Shown here: positions 54,018-64,000 of the stretch, one piece after another
Layout of the letters: the number at the start of each line of letters is the position of its first letter
How positions within the stretch are numbered: position 1 is the stretch's first letter
NCBI GenBank assembly: GCA_024867545.1
Contig: JANFNE010000011.1
Span: 186,001 to 250,000 of the forward strand
Source: Phytopythium helicoides
Lineage: Eukaryota > Oomycota > Peronosporomycetes > Pythiales > Pythiaceae
Length of the DNA: 64,000 nucleotides
Reading direction: 5' to 3'
The notes under the pieces: generated by a model
Told to the model about the DNA's origin: nothing
The model's database searches: none
What the model saw: the letters and a program-made list of their open reading frames with translations, nothing else
Position numbers and translations under genes: made by a program

Positions 54018-55313
54018 TCACACTTGAATAACATGCAGCGCCTTTTCGTCCACAAGCCCGATGCAGCTAGGCTCGGTCGGCGACCAACTAACCTGGTTGA
54101 TGGGTTCATCCGACTTGAGTAGCAAATTACTATTCCAGTGGCTGTTTTCCAGTCCCTTGCCGTTCTCCTGGCCGATGGTGACGCTAGCACAAATGTCGTA
54201 CACGCGGAGACATCGGTCTTCACCGGCGCTGCACAGCTCATACCGAGAATGCGGGGACCACGAGAAGGAATTGACAGCAGCATCGTGGTGCGTCAGCTGA
54301 ACCACAGGGTACGATGTGTGCCTCCTGTCGATGACACAAATGGTAGACCCGCCATTCCAGAAAGTCGCCAAATATCTGTCATCGCGCTTGTTGAACGCTA
54401 CCCGGACGAGTGGTCTATGATCAGGAGACTCGTACACAATCACGCTCGAGTCCAGGTCTCTGACGATCCAGCAGCATATTTGATCAGTAACGCCGCTACC
54501 ATTTCAATAACCGCGACAGGGCTGGACCTATACCTCAGATCAAATAGCCGCAGCGTGCCATCACCACCAACGGAGCCAAACATATACGGCAGGTTGCTGA
54601 AAGCAACGTCGTAAACTTCTTGATCGTGCGCAATGATCTTGTGCCTCGCACTCGTTGGACGCTGTTCAAGTAGCACATGGGGTTCGATGAGCGCCAATAT
54701 AAACAACCCACCAGCCATTGAGAGGCAGCGTACATTGAGGTCCCATAGCGTGCAGCTCATATCGACGCTGGATGTGATGATTAGGTTGGGCTCGGCGTCG
54801 CTCCAATCGAAGTTGGTCAGCGGTGGGGTCGTGTCCTGCTTTCGCTGCGCCATCCGTTCAAACCCCATCAGAAAACATTCCAGACGCGCTTGGCGACAAC
54901 CGACCGACTCACGTCCGCAATGGTCATCTTCTGCTCGATGGCGGTCTCGTTGACCGTCCACAACCGCAGGTAGTCGGCCGTGGTCGCCAGATACTCGGTC
55001 GGAACGTTGAGCGAGCTCGGCGACCACATGATCTTGGTAGGAGGGTACGGGTGATCGATCTCCAGCGAGCATGTGATGCCACTGTGGCCGACCATGGGCT
55101 GGAAGATCTGCTCGCGCGCGTTTATTAGCAAGGGGAGCCTGGCCGAGCCGTGGGGACGGGCGCCTACTTGCGCACCTTGATCTTGTTGACGTACTCGCCC
55201 GGGATGAACGTGGAGGCCGCGAGGCGCAGCGTACTGACGTCCGTGCGCCAGCAGAGCCCGAAGAGCCGGTCGCGCGTCGCGTAGCTGATAAACGGGAGGT
55301 CGCAGTGCGCCAT
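54018..55313 (-). CDS. DCAF7: WD40 protein DCAF7 (WDR68/TTG1/AN11 family)
   Basis: Conserved WD40 adaptor for DYRK/HIPK kinases and CUL4-DDB1; plant relatives (TTG1) work with MYB/bHLH factors. Five exons: 55313-55176, 55107-54913, 54835-54734, 54661-54534, 54459-54018, totalling 334 aa (family about 340). Diagnostic strings are DHPYPPTKIMWSP, TEYLATTADYLRLW, TNFDWSDAEPNLIITSSVD, KIIAHDQEVYDVAFS, FGSVGGDGTLRLFDLR and INQVSWSPTEPSCIGLVDEK. The start codon is the only ATG in the open first exon. It is transcribed divergently from the IQ-motif gene with 166 bp between start codons. Confidence 0.94.
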
Positions 55314-55370
55314 TTCGTCGCCTTTGCCAGGCTTCTTCGCGTCCAACTTGCACTTTGGTCCCTAACTTCA

Positions 55371-55378
55371 TCATTTTC
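55371..55378 (+). promoter_or_regulatory. Possible oomycete initiator (Inr-like TCATTTTC)
   Basis: TCATTTTC fits the oomycete initiator consensus TCAYTYYN. It sits about 100 bp upstream of the ATG of the IQ-motif gene, in the expected orientation. An 8-base match occurs often by chance. Confidence 0.3.
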
Positions 55379-55479
55379 ATCACTAGGGACGTGTCCCGAA
55401 TATTGGAGAGGATGAATGAGGGACGCGTTGAAGTGGGCAGAACACCAAGCGACGCCGACCACGAAAGAAACAACATGCA

Positions 55480-58400
55480 ATGACGCGCACGAGCGATATG
55501 CTGCGCCTACCCCAGCCACCTGTGGTCCATAAGTTCAAGCCTGAACAACTAGCGGCATCGTCTGCGATTTGTCGAAGTGAGACTCTGCTACCGCTGATTG
55601 TTGAGCGGCAGAGCAAGATTTCTACAGAACCGACTGGCAACCAGCTCAACGCTCAAAGTGAGCTGCCTCGAGGTTGGGCTGGCTCAAACAAGCGCAATGC
55701 TGGAAAACTAACAGGGAAGAGACTAATTGCAAGAAAACGTACGAGCAAGGCAGTCATCCGCGTCCGACATGAAGAGGCGTGCGTTGAGCTGTCGCCTTTG
55801 GATGAACGAATCCTCATCCTGTACCATTCATCTCTAAAGCATCAGAGGCAAGAAAAAACGACGAGCAGCGCTCATCCGACTGAGTCAGACCGCTTGCTGG
55901 AAACCTACGGACCAGAGGCAACCTACGCAGCGATCAAAATACAAAAAGTCACTCGGGGGATGCTTACGCGGCACCAACTCGCAGCCTTCCACGGTCCGAA
56001 GAATCAGCATGCAGCTGCTATAATCCAGTTTGCATTCCGACGCGCACTCATTCGAGATCGCATTAAACTGCGACTAAAGGAAAAGCAACGGCAAATGGCA
56101 ACTCGTATTCAGGCTTGGTATCGCGGGTATCACGCGCGTGACCACGCGCTGCAAATATTCGCGACCAGAATCAACAGGCAAATTTCCAATTTCCAGCGCC
56201 GATTTCGAGGGCTTCGATTTTGGCGAGTAGTTTCCGCGGCATTGCACAAACGCAAATGGGACGCTGCACGCGAGGTTCAACGTGTATACCGTGGTTGGAG
56301 AGGTCGCTGTTATGCTTCAGATGTTCGCTTCGAAAAAATTCGTTTCGCACAGGAACTTCATAGCCACGCAATATTGCACGCTCAATATGCAAGGTGCGAA
56401 GGCTGCCAAATTGACCGCTGCGACGAGAAATCGCTCCTTCGGTGCTTTATGGCAAGATACTTGGGGCTGCACGATCTTGAAGGGGCAAAATCACTTGGAG
56501 AGCAAGCAATTGTCATGTTTCCGTCGTCGGCGCTGTTTGTATTCGTATATGGAGTTCTGCTTCAGTCGATCTGCGATGATTTAGAAGTTTCCATGGCCTT
56601 TTTGAATCGGGCAAAAGCTAGTGGTTTGAATTCAAGACAGCTTGATAAGGTACGACAGTCTTCCCTGTTGTGAGCCGTAGTTAATCTCATTTTACTGCGT
56701 TGTCTCGTGGATACTCGACTCACTTTGACTTTGCTGCTATGGCAGTGTGAAGAGCAGTTCTTCCAAGCAGCGTTGATGTTGAGGCCCAACGATGCTGCTA
56801 TTCATTTGGACTTGGCGATCTTTTTCCAAAGTCGTGAAGAGACTGACCGGGCTTTACTTCATTATGAAAAAGCGTTTATGCAAGCCCCCCACGATTATCC
56901 AGTCACAGGATACCTGAATCGTGTCCGCATGGTCGACAGGCTCTTGCTGAATTATCATCGTTTCTGTTCTGTCTTTAACTATCGACAAGTTAACGTGCTG
57001 GCGAAGGATATCATGATCTCAAAACGCGGGCCAAAAGTTCGCCTATGTGTTGCTAAGCTCAACCACTATACCATTATTGCTCCGATTGAGCAAGTTAACA
57101 CATGCAAAATCAACGCAATCTACTTGACCGACGAGGAGCTCATCTTGCTCAATGAAAACGGAACAGGAGTGATGAAAGTAGATGGATCGTCACAGATTGG
57201 TGCTAGTGAGAACAATCGAGGGTTCTTGAGGCTGTCTGAGTGGCGGAGTAACAGTTCCCGAGCCACCGTTCGTCGTTCAAGTAGTTCCAAACAGATTGGT
57301 CATACTCGGACAACTACAAAACACAACCAGCCACATCGAGTTCAACCTGTAATTACTCAGTTGTACCAGGATGAGTTTCTTGGATTGTATATAAACCCTC
57401 ACGAGCTATCAAAATACTCGGAGACGCGTTCGCGCATACGGCTAACTAAAGAAAACGCGGAAGCACTCTTGAAGCTTGTCAAGTTTATTGACACAGCGGT
57501 GCCTCCTGCAGAAGTGAACGATACGCATGCTTATAAGAACATGGACGACACGCTCTACAGGGTCATTGTGATTCCGCAAATTCTACGCAAACGCTTTGAT
57601 CGCCTGAATGACTTTCGACGCACTCATGCTTCGATTGCTATCCAAAGCGTTTTTCGGGGCTTTCGCTTTCGGGCTGAAGTGCGGCGAGAGCGTTTATTAT
57701 ACGATATTCACCAGCGGCAGGTGGATGATGTGCTCGCGAAACTACAAGCCAACTTTGCACGCCGCGAAAAGCGACGGATCAACGCAACAGAGATTCAACG
57801 AATTGTCAGAGGAGTTCAGCAAAGGAACTTATTAAATGCATGGCGTCGCAGCGCTATCCAAATCCAACGCGTGTTCAGGGGATTTCTAGGAAGAAAGCGC
57901 GCCATTGCATTTCGAGAAGGTAGTTTCACCTTCTGTATGGTCGATAGAGTATTCCAGCGTGGACATGAAGTATGTGGGAGATACCTCATGCTCAGCATCG
58001 ACCAGGTGCGCTGTTATTAGCTGGCAGTATTACGTGTCAAGATTGCTAACAGTGTTCACGCATATTCCAGTGCGGATTGTCGTTCCGGTTCGAAGCTTAC
58101 GATGTTGAGAATTGTACAAGCTTCCACGGATTTCAGTCACATCAAAGCACTCTTGCGTTACTGTGCTACACAAACTGGATGTACGCGAAATCGTTTCGAG
58201 GACAAGAGCTTCAGCTTCAAAACAATCATGTCCGGATCGTGGACGTTGCGTCGATAGATCCTATCACAGGCGACTGCTTTGTTTGTATTGAAAGCATAGC
58301 TTCAGAAAAGACTACACCTGCTCCATCCAACGAAGATTCGCACTCATCCTCAACATCTGAAGTGTCATTGGTCGATTGTATCAATTCTATCAATTTGCGA

Positions 58401-58949
58401 AACGTCAGTTCAGGAAAGACTGAAGCAGCAGTAGAGTTACCACTGAAGCACGAAGATACCAAAAGGCTTGTGGCAGTCATTGTTGAGCGTCTTGTTCTCG
58501 TTCCACCGTTGCCTATGGCGACGCGTGAGCTACGGAGCAGAAATGGAGATGGCTTAATTCTCACAGTTACTCCGCCGCCTGCAATGCACTACACCTTCAA
58601 GCGTCAGATTCATCTACGGCCCAAACAACCATTATTGCAGAGACGAAAAAGCAACCTCAAGAAAAAGGCGGTACCTGCATTCAAGGTCCCCGCAACAGAA
58701 GTGTTAGCTCCTACAATATTTCCACGACCAGTTGTTTTTCCAGTCGTTGACGGTCTTCGTGGATCTTGCGTTGGAAAAGAGTTGTTTCGGAGGAAATGCA
58801 GTCGGCACGCGACATCGTTCACGCGATGCCGATGCGTGTTACCACTCGTTTCGACGCCAGCGTACGTTGAATCGCTTCGGTTGGCGTTAGCACCGCCAAC
58901 ATTGCTGCCATATTTGCAAATCGCCAAGCCGTTGGATGCAAAATCTTAG
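55480..58949 (+). CDS. Large IQ-motif protein with TPR-like segment, orphan
   Basis: Three exons: 55480-56649, 56746-58005, 58071-58949; 1102 aa, both introns in phase 0. IQ motifs occur in two groups: ATYAAIKIQKVTRGML and following repeats at about 147-280, and SIAIQSVFRGFRFR, ATEIQRIVRG and AIQIQRVFRGFLGRKR at about 715-805. Between them is a TPR-like helical stretch (FFQAALMLRPNDAAIHLDLAIFFQ). The C-terminal 290 residues carry no recognised domain. IQ clusters bind calmodulin-type proteins, so a cytoskeletal or flagellar scaffold is a reasonable guess. I know no named family with this order. The start is the first ATG, and the frame is uninterrupted. Confidence 0.82.
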
Positions 58950-59008
58950 GAACCGAGCAACCGTGTTTTTTTTTTTTTTCGTAATGATCATCCCATAGAT
59001 TTTACTGG

Positions 59009-62000
59009 TTATCGATCTTCGTTCGTACCGCTCGATATTGGAGTTATGGGCATGAAATATCGCCGGATCGCCTCTAGAAAGCGTTTGCCATACATGCCTG
59101 GCTCGATAATTGTGGGCGACGACTGTCCAGCAATCATCCCGACTGACTTGCCGACGCTTTCGACGCGTTTGATGAAGTCGAACTGCCGCATGTAATCGAT
59201 AATGCCAACAGTCATTTCAGACGAAGATGGCGATGTTGGTCCCATGCCAACCACCATGGAGTAATCCACAATGTTACTTGAGTACAAAAACGCCGTGTCG
59301 TTCTTGACCGCATTCACCATGAATTCGTGATCCTCCGCAAAGAGCCCAAGCGGGTGCCCCTTTGTTGACTCTACAAAGTCGCCATCGAGGAGAACATGAC
59401 CTGTAGGATTTGCAACTGCAGTTCCGCCACCAACTTGTTGATGGGTTGGTGTTGTGACTGCGTTTGTAGAGCTGTTCACGGTCCCTGAGCTTGGAGACGA
59501 TGCACCGACACTTCCTGAGCTGTTTCGGCTGACCAATTTAGCAAATCGATTTCGCGAGCTGCCCTTCAAATCATAGGTCTGGGTCAGCTGCTTGCGGAAA
59601 AAAGCATTCTCCATGACACAAATGTTTTGCACAATCCGCTGCCCCGAGTCCTTGCGAATGATTGTGGTCTGATACAGCCCCACCGTCTTTGACAGGATGC
59701 TTTCTTCGCCGTCAAAATAAATCTTCGCCATGTACTTGAAATACCCCGGAAGAACTTCTAGAAAGCTCTGTGTTGAGCGGCCACAACGAGAGATTTGAAG
59801 GCGAGTTCGTAAGTACATCTTAAGGAGGAAATATCATCATACGGAACTAACCTGCATCTCCGTTGATGAAATGTGCTTCACAACAAAGCGGTCGTCCAGA
59901 GTTCGGAAGAACGAGGCGCCTGACTTGCCGCCTTTGGCCTGCCAGTCCGCTACATGAGCGATAGATCCCAGGAAATTCGGGAGGCTCCCGTAGAACAGCT
60001 CACGAAGAACTTCGAACTACAGAACAACAGTTAGTTTTATAGGCATGAACTAATACAAAAATCGTCAGCGCACCTGCACAGGGTAGTACGCGATCATAGA
60101 CAACTCCCAACTCGCATTCCAAAGATTCAGCGAGGATTTCTCTGACAGCAATGACAAATGCAGTGGAACGTCGGTGGCGCTGTACTTGAACGGCGTACTC
60201 AATGAACTTGTGAGAGCCGCACGTGACCAATTTGTTGAGACTGGAAGGATGTCACTTCGATCATGACGTGAGCCCTTGGCGTTCATAGACACAGTAGCAG
60301 CGTTCTCGCGATGCACAATCAGCTTCCAGGCATCAAGTTGTTCTTCATACGCGTCGGAGGCGAGCGAGTATGCGACTAGAGTAATTGGAACCAAGTGATT
60401 CACCAGAATCACACGATCTTTCCATCGATGAGGTAAGCTTGGGTGACCTGCTGCCAAAGCGTCTGGTAAAGTGACTGTAAAGTCGCTGCCGGTAGTTGAT
60501 CTTCCAAGAGCACGATAAAGATCCCAAAGTGCTGACTTCCAGCTTGATTGTTGTGCCTAATAGAGCCATTGCACAAAAACTCATGAGTTGTTGCAACGAC
60601 AATTCCACAGCGGACTTTAAAAGGCTTACCTCTTTTAGATCGATAGCACTCTTGGCAGCCAACAGTTTTTCGCCAGTTGAGACAAACGGTGATGTCGAAG
60701 CCTTTGAATAATCACCGTCACCATCAACGGATGCGGATGCTGACGAAATGATACTCTTTGGCGACCGCTCGTCATCATTGATGCTATTGGCCCCTTCGCT
60801 GCTACCAACTCGCTTCCTGCGCTCTTTTGGCTCGCCAAAATCAAAGCTTTTGGATATCTCGCTAGGTGTTAAGGTAGGCTCTTCGTAAACCCGCGGAGAC
60901 GATGGCTCAGACTCCACTGCTGGAACATTAAATGTCACGCCGCCGAGGGTAAACGATCCGCCGGTTGATAGCGGCTTCGGTTTTGTTGGCGTCGAGCGCC
61001 CGCTCTTACCCTTTGTTATGTACGCCTTGATCAACTTGCGAAGTTGAAGCATGCAAGCAATCCACTTGCATGCTAATAAATAAAGTGAGCGCTGAATAGC
61101 ATCACACGATGCTAAGCTTTGTGCGGGCTGCTCGTCCGGTCGAAGTTGCTCGAGTTTGTACTGATACGTTGCCTCGCCAGCTTTGACAAGATTTGACAGG
61201 CACATGACTTCAAGCACTACCCGTCCATAGTGTTCCTTGTCCACAAGCTGCAGCGCATCGACAGCTAGTCCTATACCACGTATCTTCTCAAAGAAGATCT
61301 CAGTGATAGAACCCAGTAGGGTTTTCAATTCAGCCAGGCGCTTCTGGACTGCGTCATGAATAGCAGCAAATTTGCCGGCGTCTGCGTCTTCATCATTTTC
61401 ACTCGCTGGGCTGACTGAGCCCTTGAAAACGTTATTCACGCGTGCGAGGCGAAGCGGGATAGATCGTGTGAAATCAAACCGAGCGACACGATTTCCAATG
61501 TTGAAAAACAGCACGTGGGACTCGAGAGATGAGTGATTGCACTCTACTGCGGCACCGTCACTCTCGTGTTCGGATGGTGGAGGCTGATAGGCACCATCAT
61601 CGGAGAATAAAACTTCTAGGAATCGCGCGAAAGAATACTTGTAAATATACTTCTCCATCGGAATGAACGGTGTCACCACTCCGTGGCACTCACGGCACCA
61701 GCGCCAGAAGATGATAGCAGGGTGCTCAGCGTCAATATTCCCGATGCCCGAGGAACTCTCCACTTCGCTGATTGAAGACTGAGACAGAGGATTCGACGCA
61801 AGCATGCTGAGAACGTTGATCTCGTTGTCGAGGCTGCCAATAGTAGTACCTGAACGCTCACTCATCGACTTTTCCGTCGCGCTTTGTTCACTTGTCTGGA
61901 TCGCTGAGTTTGTTAACCGCTTGCTCTTGTCGGGCAGCTCTTCAAACGAGATAATAACAGTTCCCGATCGACAGCTAAACGAATGGATATGAGCTGCCAT

Positions 62001-64000
62001 GATTTCGTGGCACTTCACGTTCTGTATCAAGCACGAAAAAGTATTAGCAATGTGCAGCACAGCGGAAGGATCAGTCAAGTCCCCTTTACCTGGCATTTTA
62101 GTGACAATGCAGCCATTTCTTGGGTTAGAAAATTGCCAAACGAAATGTCGTTATCAGAATATGTCATGATGCCCAGGTGCTTCGACTCCACGCATTGATG
62201 ATAGCGCTGACTGAGACCACCACCAGAAGCATCACGAACGCGAAGCGTGCACGTTGTACACCAGGTTGTGTTTTTGTTGCCCAGCAGCTCAACACTCTCA
62301 CGAGATGTCAACATTCTCTGGTTCAAATTTAGGTCGGAGAGCACATGAGCTTCAAGAAGAAGACGATACGTCATGGACAGCACTCCACGCGTCAAACGCT
62401 TCAGCAGTCGGAGCTTTTGCTTGGATAGCCCAGTGATCAGCACTGTGCATCCGTTTAAAGGGTCACATCCGTCGAGGTAAAGGAAAGTCTCCGTGCGTGT
62501 CCGCGTAGACTCTTTGGGGGGTGCGGCCTTCACCATTCCAAAAAGCTTTCTTGGAGCACTTGGCCGAGCACTTTCTGGAAGCGGATCTTCATCTGGAACT
62601 GTAGGTATGGTCTTTACCTGGAAGGTTCGACAAGTTCCAACGACCTCTGCTCTGTCCGCTTTGTCGACGTGATCAACAGATGTCAGCAATGCTGCGCCAG
62701 TGTGGCGTGCGATTCGCTCGAGCAGTTCGTGCTTGACGTTCAGAACGATCGCGACATTACGCTCGCGTAGTGACTCTTGAGCGTAGCGTGACACGGTCTT
62801 CTCAACGAATATCACGTCAGGCTCCAGAGCCGAAATCTTTTCCACCAAAATGCTCATATAGCTCTTCTCTTGTTCTAAGAGAGTGTCAAGAGAGCTCAGC
62901 CGACCTGTCCCACTCGAGCGGTCGTAGCTAATACCGCAAGCAAAAAGCAAAATGCGCGGATTCGTGATTTGCCGTGCCATTTGCTTGTGACTGACATGCT
63001 TCCGGAATACCGTGCCGGCGAGCCACTTGAAGTGATAGTTTTTCTCCTTGACGTTCTTTTGCACAGTGTCAGCTGCAGCTATGCTCTTCACCTTGACTAG
63101 ACTCGAGTAGTTAAATCCGCTGGGAGATCGGAAATTCATACTGAACAGTAGATGTCCTGCCACCACGAAGGCAACGTCTTCGAGTGACTGAGAGAGACGA
63201 GACAGATCCATCGGATCTGACGCAAGGAGGCTTCCAGACATATCTTCAACAGCGTGTTTGATTCCGTCTCGAATGCGTTCGTGAGCTGCATGCTAAGAAA
63301 ACAATGAATGCATATCAATTTGTGAGTACAGTAGTGAATAACAATAATAAGAGACATAGAGTCACGTACCATATATCGGTCGAGAGAGATCTCACGCCGA
63401 GTATGAAGGGCATCTTTTGAGTTGGATGATGACGGCTCGCTACCGGACGACAGCTCGATTCCGTCAGGAGTTTTCTTCTCTTTTTTACGCATCATGATGG
63501 CTTGAATTTCGGCATCAAGGAGACCGCCACTTTCGATCGCACCGAGCAGCTCCACACTTGAGCGCCTCCAAGTTGGCCGATGGTGCAATCTCGCTCGCAT
63601 TTTATCGACTGTCCCATTTAGAGTGGCCACCGACGACTCCGACGAAGCTCTTCGATGCTGCGGAGGAGCGTCAAGCTGCGGAGCCGCAATATCACTGTCT
63701 TCACTGGAGTCTGTTGGCGACGGCGGTGCGTTTACTTCGCTGTCATCGCCTGGAGCCAGCAGCTCTGCTACACTCGGGTCCGGGCCAAATACTAGAGGCG
63801 AAGGGTGGATTCCAACAGCCTCTGGATTGATCAAGTTTGTGCGACGGTCCACACCCTCTCGTCCTGCGCTGTGAACGGTGGTGCCACCGCTATCTGTATT
63901 GCTTGCACTTGTTGCCGAGCCGTACGCACCGTTGCCAGGTGTCCTTTGGCTAGCATCGGTGCCTTTCTGCTTATTTGCTTCTTCCACATATCTCGCGCAA
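59009..64000 (-). CDS. PIKfyve/Fab1-type phosphatidylinositol 3-phosphate 5-kinase, 5' part missing
   Basis: Makes PtdIns(3,5)P2 on endosomes and vacuoles. Exons seen: 64000(edge)-63370, 63292-62090, 62021-60630, 60556-60074, 60016-59852, 59767-59009, all in phase. The order is: an acidic Ser-rich region; a chaperonin-like Cpn60/TCP1 domain (GISYDRSSGTGRLSSLDTLL, VIFVEKTVSRYAQE); the Cys-rich region (WCTTCTLRVRDASGGG, CRECHGVVTP); and a C-terminal PIP kinase domain with GGKSGASFF, FVVKHIS, YDLKGSSRNR, IVDYSMVVG and VGIIDYMR. Any FYVE domain would lie beyond the right edge. Intron lengths are 57-84 nt. The gene shows no frame breaks. It converges with the IQ gene at a gap of only 59 bp, which includes a T14 run (58966-58979). 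Confidence 0.93.

Noticed and set aside
58966..58979. T14 run as a transcription terminator
   Set aside because: Polymerase II genes of oomycetes are not known to end at T runs. It lies between two convergent genes and is recorded only as context.

Overview
This window looks like nuclear DNA from an oomycete, probably from the Phytophthora/Pythium group. Four things point that way. First, there is a seven-transmembrane receptor fused to a PIP kinase (GPCR-PIPK, 7930-10415). Second, there is a very long-necked myosin with ankyrin and PH domains (26832-32614). Third, there is a secreted AA17-type pectin monooxygenase (51226-53061). Fourth, the genes are GC-rich and tightly packed on both strands, with short GT-AG introns mostly of 57-86 nt. 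Two possible flagellar proteins fit a zoosporic organism. All gene models were built by hand from reading frame, splice signals and intron phase, and most exon sums are exact multiples of three.

Layout. 0-7 kb: the 3' end of a repeat protein, then two tandem paralogous membrane-anchored UDP-sugar 4-epimerase-like genes in loose, gene-poor DNA. 7.9-14 kb: GPCR-PIPK(+), an RIIa/EF-hand protein(-) and a Frizzled-like/NIPA-like membrane protein(-). These three genes carry ten apparent single-base frame breaks. 14.5-26.7 kb: TLDc protein(+), AMBRA1-like WD40 protein(-), SSXT-like coactivator(-), terminal nucleotidyltransferase(+), IMP4(+). 26.8-39.7 kb: class-31-like myosin(-), tubulin-tyrosine-ligase-like(+), COG1(-, three frame breaks), ELM2/SANT protein(+). 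39.8-50.9 kb: PHD protein with a DNA-base-modification-type domain(-), transaldolase(-), S-adenosylmethionine carrier(-), DRG2(+), acidic orphan(-), AMP-binding enzyme(+). 51-64 kb: AA17-PL3 fusion(-), DCAF7(-), IQ/TPR-like orphan(+), PIKfyve/Fab1(-, running off the right edge).

The genes form no single pathway. Recurrent themes are phosphoinositide signalling (GPCR-PIPK, Fab1), membrane traffic and autophagy (COG1, AMBRA1-like, Fab1), chromatin (SSXT, ELM2/SANT, PHD protein), ribosome biogenesis and translation (IMP4, DRG2), cytoskeleton or flagellum (myosin, TTL, RIIa-EF, IQ protein) and plant cell-wall attack (AA17-PL3). The two items I rank highest are the AA17-PL3 fusion, which joins two pectin-cleaving chemistries in one secreted polypeptide, and the PHD protein, which carries tandem Cys4 motifs and a helical domain resembling 5-hydroxymethyl-dU DNA kinase / aGPT-PPlase proteins of DNA base hypermodification. 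No tRNA, rRNA, CRISPR array or intact transposon was recognised.
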